Positions 43,926 to 52,798 of a DNA stretch of 63,414 nt are shown here, in pieces. Origin of the DNA: Candidatus Thermoflexus tengchongensis. GTDB lineage: Bacteria > Chloroflexota > Anaerolineae > Thermoflexales > Thermoflexaceae. The notes beneath the pieces were generated by a model, which saw only the letters and a list, made by a program, of their open reading frames with translations, ran no database searches and was not told where the DNA came from. How positions within the stretch are numbered: position 1 is the first letter of the stretch; each line of letters begins with the position of its first letter. Made by a program: the position numbers and the translations under genes. The DNA lies in NCBI GenBank assembly GCA_016842085.1, contig JAEVEX010000022.1, forward strand, positions 1 to 63,414. Reading direction: 5' to 3'.

Positions 43926-43972
43926 TCTGGTGGCCGGGCGGGTCATCGAAGGTCACCCGCCTGGCCACCAGA
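43926..43972. terminator. Long hairpin closing the dcw cluster
   Basis: An 18-bp stem with one G-T pair: TCTGGTGGCCGGGCGGGT (43926-43943), an 11-nt loop, and ACCCGCCTGGCCACCAGA (43955-43972). It starts 15 bp after the ftsZ stop. No T-tract follows on either strand, so it is not a textbook intrinsic terminator; it may protect the mRNA end, stop transcription with help, or be a dispersed palindrome. It lies between ftsZ and the convergent RNase HI gene. Confidence 0.6.
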
Positions 43973-44054
43973 CCGGCGCCGCCCCGTCTTCCCAATTCGA
44001 GCCCGGCGACATCATCCCTCGCTCCGATCAGATTGTGGGAGGAGCCGGCATGCC

Positions 44055-44471
44055 TCAATGCCCCAGTTCGGAGGCGGAGGCTTCACGAGGTTGCCAGACC
44101 AGCCGGACCCGTCGAAACCGGCTCAGGCGCTCACGGGCCGCCTGCTGGAGAGGGCGCAGATGAGGGGCGCGCACCCGGAAGGTCCCCTGAAGCTGGGCCA
44201 GGACCAGCTGGCTATCCCCCCGGATCTCCAGGGTGAAGGCGGAAGGATCCTTCCCGGTCTTCTGGATCCGGCCGATCAGGTCCTCCAGCGCGGCGATCAG
44301 CGTCCGGTATTCCGCCTCATTGTTGGTCATGGTTTCCTCGAAATTCAGATGGCATCGGTCCTCCCGCCCATCCCGGGTTCGGATGATGTAGGATCCGTAA
44401 CCAGGGCCCGGGTTGCCCCGGCTTCCTCCGTCGAAAATGATCACGTAATCCGGAGCTGCGGCTCGCGGCAT
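44055..44471 (-). CDS. Ribonuclease HI family protein
   Basis: A 138-residue RNase H fold protein. DGGSRGNPGPG carries the first Asp, TNNEAEYRTLIAAL the Glu, and EIRGDSQLVLAQLQG the second Asp. The fourth residue, an Asp in the usual AD-x-L end motif, appears as Glu in PREASASELGH. Proteins of this group cleave RNA in RNA-DNA hybrids; with the changed end motif, activity should be checked. The start at 44471 has GGAGG 7 bp upstream; the frame is open further upstream without homology. It is divergent from the NYN gene. Confidence 0.88.
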   Translation of the reverse strand: MPRAAAPDYVIIFDGGSRGNPGPGYGSYIIRTRDGREDRCHLNFEETMTNNEAEYRTLIAALEDLIGRIQKTGKDPSAFTLEIRGDSQLVLAQLQGTFRVRAPHLRPLQQAARERLSRFRRVRLVWQPREASASELGH

Positions 44472-44659
44472 GGCCAGGCCTCCGCAGGGGAAGAATGGCG
44501 GACCTCTGCTTTTCGTGCCTCCGGCTGGGGCCTCCCGGGCTGCTTTTCGCGTACCCTCCGGGCAATCCGCCGGGATCGGGGTTATGATGAATAGCGCGAT
44601 ATGCTTATCGCTGGTTAGCCCGGCAGGGACCCATAAAACCCATGCTTTCGGGAACACCT

Positions 44660-46345
44660 ATGGCACGTCGCGAACGGTCTGAAATGGCGGTCTTCATCGA
44701 TTTTGAGAACATCGCCACCGCGGCGGAAAGCCGTTATTACACCCTGGACCTCCATCGCCTGTTTGCGGAACTGGGGCGACGGGGGCGGCTGGTCCTGAAG
44801 CGCGCCTACGCCGACTGGTCCCGTTTCACCAAGTATCGAGATGAGCTGCTCCGGCACGGAGTGGATCTGGTTCAGATTTACTCCTACGGCCATAAGCTCG
44901 CCCGCAACCGGGCGGATGTCCGCATGGCCATCGATGCCATCGAGACCGTGTTCACCCATCCCGAGGTCCAGATATTTGCGATCATCTCCGGGGATAGCGA
45001 TTTCTCCAGTTTGATCACCCGCCTCCGGGAGCATGGCCGGTTTGTGATCGGCGTGGGTGTGCAGGGGGCTACCAGCGAGCTGATCCCCGCGTTGTGTGAT
45101 GAATTCATCTATTATGACACGCTGATTGCGCCGGAAGTGGAAGAGGGGCCGCCCCCTTCCCCATCTGCCCCCGAGCCGTCGCCTCCCGCTCCAGCCCCGG
45201 AGATCGTGGGGACCGCGGAGCGTTACCGCCGGTATCTTCAGGATTGGGGCTTCGTGTTGCTGGAGCCTACCATCCGTCGGATGGGGTTGACCCGCCTCTT
45301 CGAGACCCTGCGGGCAGGGGTGGCCGAGCTCACCCTGGCCCGGTGGCTGGACCGAACGAACTGGGAGGGTCTGGAGATCGAGGCGGGCGGCCGCCAGGAG
45401 CTGGGATGGTTGCTGCTCCTAAGTTCCGGGCTCTCCTTCGGGTCGCTTCCTCCCTCGTTCTTCACCCCGATTCAGGGGGTGCGGGTGGCTGGCCTGAAGC
45501 GGTTTATCGAAGCGGCGGAGAGCGGATGGATCCGATTTCTGGGCATGGCGAACTGGCCGCTGGAGCCGGAAGCGCTGGCTTTTCTTCTCGGGCTTCCCGT
45601 GGTCGAAGTGGAAACCATGCTTCGCGGGATGGTTCGGGAGGGCCTGCTGGCGGCCGAGGATGGGACCTTCCGCTGGATCCCGCATGAGGATCCGTTGCGG
45701 GGCCCGGTGTTTGAGGCCCTGCGGGCGGATCTGGCCGGAGCCACCTATCCCTCGGGGCTTACCCCTTCGCTGGGGGATGCCCGGGCGCTGTTTGAGGAAG
45801 GGATGAGCTACCGGCGGGATCGGAACTTCCCGATGGCGCTGGATCGTTTCCGGCTGGCCCTGCGGATGACCCTGGACCTGTGGCAAATGCGCACCCCGGG
45901 AGTGGGACCTTATGAGATCCGCTGGCGGGCGGCCAGTTACTGCTCGGTGCGGGCGGGGGAGCTGTTCAACAACCGTCGGGACTTCGCCGGTTCCCTGCCT
46001 TATTATCACGCCTTTATCGCCCTGATGATCCCGGGGGATCCGGTCTGGGAGAAGCTCCGCGGGCTGGTGGATTTCATGCTCCATTACGCGCTGTCGGCTT
46101 TCTTCGACAATCAGGTCCCCGTGACCTCCGGGCCTTTCGCCCGACGTTTGCTGGAGCTTTTCCATGATCCAGATCCCAACCGGGCCGGGCGGGTCCGGGA
46201 GTGGGTGGCTCAGGTGGCCCGGTTGAACCCGGCGATCCTCGGGTGGTTGCTGGAGCAGCTGAGCGGGGTGGAGGCGGGGGAGGCGCAGAAGGAGGCCCTG
46301 GCGGTGTTCCTGCGGGGGCAGCTCCAGGAGGGCCTTTCGGCGTAA
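44660..46345 (+). CDS. NYN (PIN-like) domain protein, LabA/DUF88 family
   Basis: A protein of 561 residues. The N-terminal 130 residues are a NYN domain, a PIN-like RNase fold: AVFIDFENIATAA (D14, N17), KRAYADW, ARNRADVRMAIDAI (D86) and FAIISGDSDFSSLITRLREHGRFVIGVG (D112, D114). A Pro-rich linker (about 165-185) leads to a long C-terminal part with no catalytic motif that I recognise; YRRYLQDWGFVLLEPTIRRMG may form an OST-HTH-like module. ATG 44642 is also possible. It is divergent from the RNase HI gene, so two RNA-acting proteins share one 188-bp promoter region. Confidence 0.85.
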   Translation: MARRERSEMAVFIDFENIATAAESRYYTLDLHRLFAELGRRGRLVLKRAYADWSRFTKYRDELLRHGVDLVQIYSYGHKLARNRADVRMAIDAIETVFTHPEVQIFAIISGDSDFSSLITRLREHGRFVIGVGVQGATSELIPALCDEFIYYDTLIAPEVEEGPPPSPSAPEPSPPAPAPEIVGTAERYRRYLQDWGFVLLEPTIRRMGLTRLFETLRAGVAELTLARWLDRTNWEGLEIEAGGRQELGWLLLLSSGLSFGSLPPSFFTPIQGVRVAGLKRFIEAAESGWIRFLGMANWPLEPEALAFLLGLPVVEVETMLRGMVREGLLAAEDGTFRWIPHEDPLRGPVFEALRADLAGATYPSGLTPSLGDARALFEEGMSYRRDRNFPMALDRFRLALRMTLDLWQMRTPGVGPYEIRWRAASYCSVRAGELFNNRRDFAGSLPYYHAFIALMIPGDPVWEKLRGLVDFMLHYALSAFFDNQVPVTSGPFARRLLELFHDPDPNRAGRVREWVAQVARLNPAILGWLLEQLSGVEAGEAQKEALAVFLRGQLQEGLSA

Positions 46346-46415
46346 GTCCTGAGGATCTTAAGGGAGGCCTTCGAGGGGAGCCCTGGCACCGAAAAACTTC
46401 CCTGAGGCGATCGCG

Positions 46416-47888
46416 ATGTTCATCCGCTGGTTTGGAAGGGCGCTCGCGCTCATCGGGCTGATGATGATCATCCAGAGTTTGATCTGGATGGGCTATGGGG
46501 CTGCGACGAACCAGCAGTCTGGAAACCCCGCGCGGGGGCTCAATGGGGGTGAGGGGCCTGCGCCCGCCCCATCTTCATGGCCCACGCCCACTCTTCAACC
46601 CACGGGAACGCCGACTCCCACCCCCACGTCTGCGCCCACGTTCACCCCCTTGCCGCCCCCATCGACGCCCACCCCAGCCTTCCCGGCCAGATGGGCGGTC
46701 ACCCCCACCCCTCGCCCCGAGGCCTCTGGGGAAAGCCCGGCGGGGATCCCGGAGCCCCATCCGCCTCTGGCCTTCCCGCCCAGGCGGGTGAACCTGCTGT
46801 TGCTGGGGAGCGATCGACGGCCGGGGGAGCGGATCGGGCGAACAGATACGATCATCTTCGCCTCGATCGATCCGGATGAGCCCTCGGTGCGGTTGCTCAG
46901 CATCCCGCGGGATCTGTGGGTCTACATCCCGGGCTGGGGGTTCAACAAGATCAACACGGCCTATGTCCATGGGGAGCTGGCCCGTTATCCGGGCGGAGGC
47001 TATGGCCTGCTGCAGGACACGCTTCGCTACAATCTGGGGCTGACCGCTCACGGCTATGCCCTGGTGGATTTTGGAGGGATGCGGACGATCATCGACACCC
47101 TGGGGGGTGTGGACGTGAACGTGCGGTGCCCGCTGTATGATGTGTTTCCCGATCCCGACAACCCGGCGATCACCGGGACGCTCTCTTTGCCTGCGCCGGG
47201 CCGCTACCATCTGGATGGCCAGCAGGCCCTGTGGTATATGCGATCCCGGCATTCGACCGGCGATTTCGACCGCTCGCGCCGGCAGCAACAGGTGCTGGAA
47301 GGGTTACTGGATCGGCTGAAGGAGGGGGGATGGCTTTTGCGCATCCCGTCCCTCTGGTCCGGGATCCGTCAGATGGTGCAGACGGATCTGGGGCTGGAGG
47401 AAGTGCTCTGGCTGGCCTCCATCGGGGTGCGTCTGGATCGGAGCCGCATCGCCCGGGGGTGGCTGCATCCGGTTCTGGCCTCGGGGACGATCTCCACCAC
47501 CGCGGAGAACGGGCTGTTTGTTTACCGGCTGACGGAGCAGGCGGATTCCTACCTGGAGCGGTTCCTGCTGGGTCCGTTGCCATCAGAGGCTTCGCCCATT
47601 GCGCGGGTGGAGGTCATCAACGCCAGCGGGAATCCCTTTTATGGGGAGATGGCGGTGGAGCTCCTGCGGGAGGCCGGGTTTCAGGCCGTCCGGATGGTGG
47701 AGGCGGCGCCGGATGGCCGGCCCACGCGGGTGATCGCCACGGACTCGGCTGGATCCTCCGCGGCCGCTTCGGCGCTCCTGCGGGCCTTCCGGCTGCCGGG
47801 GTCTCGCCTCGAGGTTTCCCCCGAGCCGGGCGCGGAAGCCCCCTATCGGGTCTGGCTGGGGGCCGACTTCAACCCGTGCGTCCGATAG
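46416..47888 (+). CDS. LytR-CpsA-Psr (LCP) cell-wall ligase
   Basis: A 490-residue envelope protein. It has an N-terminal membrane anchor (about 8-27), then an extracellular Pro/Thr-rich linker with repeated TPT units (about 55-105), an LCP domain and a C-terminal LytR_C domain. LCP marks are LLLLGSDRRPGERIGRTDTIIFASID (two motifs), LLSIPRDLWVYIPG, NKINTAYVHG and MRSRHSTGDFDRSRRQQQ. LCP proteins transfer polyprenyl-linked glycopolymers to peptidoglycan, so it complements the preceding wall-synthesis cluster. LytR_C begins near IARVEVINASGNP. Confidence 0.92.
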   Translation: MFIRWFGRALALIGLMMIIQSLIWMGYGAATNQQSGNPARGLNGGEGPAPAPSSWPTPTLQPTGTPTPTPTSAPTFTPLPPPSTPTPAFPARWAVTPTPRPEASGESPAGIPEPHPPLAFPPRRVNLLLLGSDRRPGERIGRTDTIIFASIDPDEPSVRLLSIPRDLWVYIPGWGFNKINTAYVHGELARYPGGGYGLLQDTLRYNLGLTAHGYALVDFGGMRTIIDTLGGVDVNVRCPLYDVFPDPDNPAITGTLSLPAPGRYHLDGQQALWYMRSRHSTGDFDRSRRQQQVLEGLLDRLKEGGWLLRIPSLWSGIRQMVQTDLGLEEVLWLASIGVRLDRSRIARGWLHPVLASGTISTTAENGLFVYRLTEQADSYLERFLLGPLPSEASPIARVEVINASGNPFYGEMAVELLREAGFQAVRMVEAAPDGRPTRVIATDSAGSSAAASALLRAFRLPGSRLEVSPEPGAEAPYRVWLGADFNPCVR

Positions 47889-48029
47889 GCCCGCCGGCGC
47901 TCCGGGATCGATCCAGCGATATCTGCGCGAATTCTCCGGTGGGCAAACTCCTTTCAGTCAGGGGTCTTGCCAATCGGGGTCCCTCCATGGTGCCTGGAGC
48001 GCTTTGCAACGCCTCCTCGCCGGTCCTCC

Positions 48030-49343
48030 TCACCGGGCAGGATGTTTTTGTCTGCTTTGGGAAAGCGGATGATCAAGCACCCCCTCACTCCCTACGCCCT
48101 CGACTCGAAGACGTTGGATATGGAGTTTCGTCGCCAGTAACAATGGTGGCCTCGTCATGGCGGCGATCCGGCCAGATGGAGAACGGCCTCCATGGAGTCG
48201 AGATGGAAGAAGGGAGCTGATCAGAGATTCACAAGCCCATGCCCGGACCGACAGGGCTTCGATCCGGACCGGGATTTCTTGAATGATCCGGAAGTCGATC
48301 CGCATCCGCAGCTTCCCGTCCTGAGGACCGTCTCCCTCCCACCCCAGGGCCAGATCGGCATCCGTCGCCAGCAGCTCCGGAAATCCCAGATTTCGCAAGG
48401 CCTCGAAGAAGCGGGCCTCCAGCGCCTTTCGACGCCGGAAGGCCTCCATAACCCGCTCTTCACCGCACTGCGGACAGCTTTGCACGAAGACGCGATCGCG
48501 ACCCCCCAGGGCCGTACGCGCCCGCCGGATGGCGTCCATGGTCAGCCCCCGCGACGGCTCGACGGAACCCAGGGCCTTCAGGCAGATGGCCTGACGGAAT
48601 TTTTTCTTTTCCGGGCTATTCATTCCCTCCGTCCGCAGGAAGGAGCGGATCTCCCCGGCCAGCCGCTCCAGGGCGCTCTCGCCGGCCGGAAGGCGAATGG
48701 GCTCGATCCAGAACCGCGGGGAGCTTCCGCAGCGGCACCATGGCTGATCCCAGATCGTCAGGCGGAAATCCACACCTTCCGGGAGGGGATGCCAGGGGCC
48801 TGGACAAGGGAGGCCCATGAGCTCCGAGAGGGGAAGAGCATGGCGCCATCCTCGGAGATCCTCAATGGATGCCAGGCGAAGGATCCCAACCGGGATCTCT
48901 CTTTTCAGAAGATCCTGGATCTTCCTTTCCTCCGGGGAGTGGCGGACCACGATCTCCAGCGCCAAAAAGGGGCGAGAGGCAACATGGAGCAGGAGATCGG
49001 CCCGCCATGGCCCGATAGCCGCCTCCTCCTTCGGATCCGGGAAGCCGGAGGGCCATCGGATAATGCATCGGCACACGGGGCATATGGAGCTTAGGGAACA
49101 TCCGCGGCGAATGACGTCCGCCGCCGCCGTTTTGGCTATTCGGTGCAGGACGGTTTCACCACTACAGGCCGGGTTTTCAGCTTGATGGGCAAAATGTGGG
49201 CGTCGAACGGATCCGACCCGGAGAAGCATGGGGGCGCCGCACCCCAGGCAGGTGTAGCGCTCCGTTTTATCCCGCTCCTCAGCCCAGCGCAGCCGTCCTT
49301 GAGAATCCAGGGCCACCGGGTACCGGATCCCCGCACGGATCAT
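48030..49343 (-). CDS. CoiA-like predicted nuclease
   Basis: A protein of about 437 residues. The opening resembles CoiA competence proteins: YTCLGCGAPMLLRVGSVRRPHFAH (CxxC at 32-35, PHFAH at 49-53), ETVLHRIAK, then an RADLLL and LALEIVVRHSPEERK pair (D116, E130) like a restriction-type nuclease core. A second Cys pair (CPVCRC) and a third (CPQCGEER) suggest zinc binding. The final 70 or so residues look unlike a folded domain. The start at 49343 is a choice among ATGs at 49343, 49361 and 49442. CoiA acts on DNA during transformation; here the context is a run of nuclease genes. Confidence 0.7.
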   Translation of the reverse strand: MIRAGIRYPVALDSQGRLRWAEERDKTERYTCLGCGAPMLLRVGSVRRPHFAHQAENPACSGETVLHRIAKTAAADVIRRGCSLSSICPVCRCIIRWPSGFPDPKEEAAIGPWRADLLLHVASRPFLALEIVVRHSPEERKIQDLLKREIPVGILRLASIEDLRGWRHALPLSELMGLPCPGPWHPLPEGVDFRLTIWDQPWCRCGSSPRFWIEPIRLPAGESALERLAGEIRSFLRTEGMNSPEKKKFRQAICLKALGSVEPSRGLTMDAIRRARTALGGRDRVFVQSCPQCGEERVMEAFRRRKALEARFFEALRNLGFPELLATDADLALGWEGDGPQDGKLRMRIDFRIIQEIPVRIEALSVRAWACESLISSLLPSRLHGGRSPSGRIAAMTRPPLLLATKLHIQRLRVEGVGSEGVLDHPLSQSRQKHPAR

Positions 49344-49532
49344 TCGCGATCCTGTCTCCATCGAATGCAAGCTCGCATGGCGCAAGGCGAAGCCACCCCC
49401 TCCCTGTTCTGACAAGAGCCGCTTCCTGCCTTCAATATCCATCTTTTATCGCTGAGGATTTCCCTCAGGAATTCGCTGGGGAATTCCTGCCATGCAGCTT
49501 CAGCCAGCCCAAGGGTCTGGACAGTTTCTGAT

Positions 49533-50570
49533 TTACATGCCAGGGAGAGCGGGGAGCTCCTCTCGGGAAAGGGGCGGGAAAGCCCTCCGGGATGGATGGA
49601 GGTCCCCGATCAGGAGGCCTTCTATCCGCCCCAGCATTTGATTTATGTCCTCGTGGATTTGCCAGTAGGCTTCCTTGCGCTCCCTCCATATTCGAACATG
49701 ACTTTTCATTTCATCGCCCAGCATTCGCCACAGATTTCTCATTCGCCGATCTACATGTTGTGCCAGATTGCGAAAATCTGGACTCTGAAGATATTCGTAA
49801 AGACGCGCCAGCGCTTCTTCACGCCGCTGACCACGCATCTGGAGGATGGCCATGCGAATCAGCATGTCGCGGAGCAGGATAACCACAATCTGAACCGAGT
49901 GAGGCTGAACGACGATCACTTCATTCTCAACGATGAAAGGTTGACGGCGGGGCATGGTTCGGGAAACCAGAACAGCGAAATCCGCCTTCCGTTGGCGCTT
50001 GGCCTCCATGGTCTGGCGGATATAATCTTGCTTGAACTCCCGAGTATCCTTACACTCGTATACAATCCGCCCGATCACAGCCCCATCCCGGCAAACCTCA
50101 TGAAATATATCACCACCTTTCCCGGTATGCGTGATGCGATCGTCTGGGAACCATGTCCGCAGCGCTTCGAATAGCTTCTTCTCTTCTATGAGTCCTTGCT
50201 CCTGAGGTAAGGCAATCCGGAGTCTTCGATTTTCCTCCCGGAGCCTTTGGATTTCCTCCTGCAGGCGCTGGAGCTGCTGCTCTCGGCGTTCCCGCTCGCG
50301 CTTCTTTGCCTCCCGGAGCAGGGCACGCGCTTGGCGACGTGCTTCCTCCTCGATTTTTCGTTCCCACCTCTTGCGCTCCTCTTGAAGGCGCTGCTGCCAC
50401 TGCTGTTCCAGCTGTTTCTTCTCAGTGCGTAGCTTTTGAGCCTCCTCGCGCAGACGCTGCAAATGCCTCCGATGCTCCTGCCAGAGCCCGAGCGCTCTCA
50501 GATAACGTTCCCGGGAAAGAGGGGAGCGGCAAACTGGACACCGATAGCGTTCCTTATTAACAATTCTCAT
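49533..50570 (-). CDS. DUF2130 protein: CxxC, coiled coil, nuclease-like core
   Basis: A 345-residue protein. Residues 9-16 hold a single CPVC pair. Residues about 30-120 form a long, very charged coiled coil (Glu/Arg/Gln heptads). A DUF2130 domain follows with FPDDRITHTGKGGD (D154) and VYECKDTREFKQDY (E172-x-K174), matching a PD-(D/E)XK arrangement, then ADFAVLVS. AAGGAGG lies right before the ATG. The third base is less often G or C than in nearby genes, suggesting transfer. It is transcribed with the EVE-nuclease gene, 152 bp upstream. Confidence 0.85.
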   Translation of the reverse strand: MRIVNKERYRCPVCRSPLSRERYLRALGLWQEHRRHLQRLREEAQKLRTEKKQLEQQWQQRLQEERKRWERKIEEEARRQARALLREAKKRERERREQQLQRLQEEIQRLREENRRLRIALPQEQGLIEEKKLFEALRTWFPDDRITHTGKGGDIFHEVCRDGAVIGRIVYECKDTREFKQDYIRQTMEAKRQRKADFAVLVSRTMPRRQPFIVENEVIVVQPHSVQIVVILLRDMLIRMAILQMRGQRREEALARLYEYLQSPDFRNLAQHVDRRMRNLWRMLGDEMKSHVRIWRERKEAYWQIHEDINQMLGRIEGLLIGDLHPSRRAFPPLSREELPALPGM

Positions 50571-50722
50571 GGGATCCTCCTTAGGCTGTATTTAATGGTG
50601 GTTGATCCTATTAAATTAGCACAGAGAGCAGGACAACTCCACAGCATAATGCATACTCGTGGGATGCCTACTTCAGGCATGCTTGGACAGCGATCTTGAG
50701 CCCGACTATGTCACTGCCTATC

Positions 50723-51736
50723 TTAGGTAACCCGCTCGAAGTGGGGTCTTCTCCCCTCGGGACGCCAGATCCAGATCTCAAGCGCCTCACATTTCTCCTC
50801 CCTCACAACGGCTTCCATGGCAGCCCTTGCTTCACGGGAGATTTTCCGAACTACCCAGACAGGCCGGATGAAATCGTGGGGAGTAGCCACATAGTCCCGG
50901 AGCCACCAGATGTAACGACGCATTTGCTCTGCGTCCCTAGCCTCCCCAGGTCGAGCCTTCAATTCCACCACACGGAAGCGCCGCTGCCCTTCCATCTCCT
51001 CAAGAATTAGCAGATCCATCCGCTGCATCCCCATCCCGGCATACACCTCATTGGCGAACCAGATGGGATCGCCTGTCAGCTCCCGCAGAGACGGATCCCG
51101 TCCAATATGCCAAGCCATCCAGGCCTGAAGATGCTTTTCTCCACGCCGGATATCAATCTGATCCAGTGGGGAGTTCAAATTCCCTGTATAAGGGCGCGCT
51201 GGGACTCCCTGTTCCCACCGGATCTCTCCTTCCTGCCAGGTCAAGCGACCGGTCCCTATCAGTTTGAGGGGGCCATTTGGGTTGGCAGCCCTCAATAGCT
51301 GCCGCATACTCTCGAACTCATAAGGAAAAAGGTAGGAGCATCCGCGCTCTCCCTTCAGCTTCCGGTAAACCAGGCTCCAAAGGATATCCCGGCTATAGAG
51401 AGGGAGGCGATCAATGGCTTCCCATTCAGTGACCGGCCGAGGATAAATTTCATCGGGCTCGATGCGGACTCGATAGATGAGAGGGAGCCCCAGCTCTGCC
51501 TGCAGCCATCCATTTGGAGGCTCCACAAAGGGCTCGGATGCAATGCGGAAAATCCCATAGAATCCATAATCCTGCAGATAAAACAGCACCGGATCTCCTG
51601 GACGCGTCCGGGCGATGTCAGCCAGCAGACCGATGTGCTGGGCCTGTAGCTTTCCAGGCGTGGTTCCGGCGAATTGAAATTCCAGATGGAGCGGGAAAGT
51701 TTTCGTGTTGACAATGAACACATGGGGAGTAGACAT
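50723..51736 (-). CDS. EVE-like domain fused to a PD-(D/E)XK nuclease
   Basis: A 337-residue protein. The N-terminal part (about 1-110) resembles an EVE/PUA-like modified-base reader: HVFIVNTKTFPLHLEF, then RPGDPVLFYLQDYGFYGIFRI (46-64), then YRVRIEPDEIYP. The C-terminal part (about 195-285) is a NucS-like PD-(D/E)XK core: E200, E230, RMDLLILEE (D241), VVELK (E258-x-K260) and EQMRRYIWWL (Q271, Y275). It begins 21 bp after the methyltransferase stop, so the two form a likely operon. A restriction or modified-DNA-sensing enzyme is inferred. Domain calls are by pattern, not by search. Confidence 0.75.
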   Translation of the reverse strand: MSTPHVFIVNTKTFPLHLEFQFAGTTPGKLQAQHIGLLADIARTRPGDPVLFYLQDYGFYGIFRIASEPFVEPPNGWLQAELGLPLIYRVRIEPDEIYPRPVTEWEAIDRLPLYSRDILWSLVYRKLKGERGCSYLFPYEFESMRQLLRAANPNGPLKLIGTGRLTWQEGEIRWEQGVPARPYTGNLNSPLDQIDIRRGEKHLQAWMAWHIGRDPSLRELTGDPIWFANEVYAGMGMQRMDLLILEEMEGQRRFRVVELKARPGEARDAEQMRRYIWWLRDYVATPHDFIRPVWVVRKISREARAAMEAVVREEKCEALEIWIWRPEGRRPHFERVT

Positions 51737-51757
51737 TGGGTTTCACCTTTCCGATTT

Positions 51758-52564
51758 CTACTTTCGTTCAAAAAACATAACATATTCATGCTTGAAGATG
51801 TAAAAATTCCCCTTGAGGGCACGATACCGCCACAGGTGATACTGGCCCCGTTTGCCCCGGTTCTCCTGGATGTCTTTGACGCAGATGCTCTTGAGGCGGA
51901 ACCCGTGCCGCAGCACCCGTTCCATGGTCCGGAAGCCCAGGGGCACCCATTCCCCCCGCGTGTATTTATCCCCGATCACCAGCACCAGAAACCGTCCCCG
52001 ATCCAGGAGAGGGGCGAAATTTTCCACCACCCGCTCAAAGGCCTCGTAGAAGGCCTCCTCCGTGGGTGCGTTAGAGAGATCGCGGGGGTCGGCGCTGAAC
52101 CGGATGATGTCGTGATAGGGGGGATGGAGGATCAGCAGCTGGGCGCCGGAGAATCCCCAGCGGGCCATCGTCTCCCGGACGCGCTCGACGGTGGCGGGAT
52201 CGGTGCTATCTCCGATCTGGAGCTCCGTCTGAACCCCATAGGGGTTCTCCTCCAGGCCGATGAGCCAGCGGGCCCGCTCGGCCACCCCGGGGACCAGCTC
52301 GATGCCGATGGCGAAGCGGCCCAGCCGTTTCGCCTCGATGAGGGTGGTGCCCAGCCCGGCGAAGGGATCGAGGACCAGCTCCCCGCGACGGGTGAAACGC
52401 CGCATGGCCTGGTAGGGGATCTGGGGGACGAAGTTCCCCCAGTATTCCGGGGTGTGCATCCCGTGGTTGGCCCGGGGGCCCAGCAGCCACAGACTGTCGG
52501 TGAGGATGTCCTCGTATTCCTCCCAGCGCTCCAGGTCCAGATCGTGGATCGCCATCGTTTTCAT
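51758..52564 (-). CDS. Site-specific DNA methyltransferase (N4/N6 type)
   Basis: A 268-residue SAM-dependent amino-methyltransferase. The SAM site VLDPFAGLGTTLIEAKRLGRFAIGIE (66-90, two motifs) comes before the catalytic loop LLILHPPYHDIIRFS (147-152), where His takes the place of the usual D/N/S of (D/N/S)PPY. LLDRGRFLVLVIGDKYTRGEWVPLG follows. The recognition sequence is unknown. GAGGAAAG lies just before the ATG. It is followed directly by the EVE-nuclease gene; the pair fits a restriction-modification layout. Base composition is more GC-rich than in the two downstream genes. Confidence 0.88.
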   Translation of the reverse strand: MKTMAIHDLDLERWEEYEDILTDSLWLLGPRANHGMHTPEYWGNFVPQIPYQAMRRFTRRGELVLDPFAGLGTTLIEAKRLGRFAIGIELVPGVAERARWLIGLEENPYGVQTELQIGDSTDPATVERVRETMARWGFSGAQLLILHPPYHDIIRFSADPRDLSNAPTEEAFYEAFERVVENFAPLLDRGRFLVLVIGDKYTRGEWVPLGFRTMERVLRHGFRLKSICVKDIQENRGKRGQYHLWRYRALKGNFYIFKHEYVMFFERK

Positions 52565-52798
52565 GGTCTTTCCTCGGTCTGCTCAATTTCATTTTATGGA
52601 TTTTCCTGATTGCCGTCTCCAGGTCCCGCTCGGAGAGCCGGGATGACCGGTATCTACCCTCCACAGCGCGCGGTCCGGAAGCCATGTCCTGGCGACCCCG
52701 GTCTCTTAATTATGGTAAATTCATACTCATGCGGGGGCAAGACCTGAGAAATTCTGTTCGCTCCCCGCGTGGCTCCCGTCGGAGGGACAGACTCTTCC

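Noticed and set aside
43926-43972. A canonical intrinsic terminator after ftsZ
   Set aside because: The stem is excellent but no T-tract follows on either strand, so only an uncertain terminator role is claimed.
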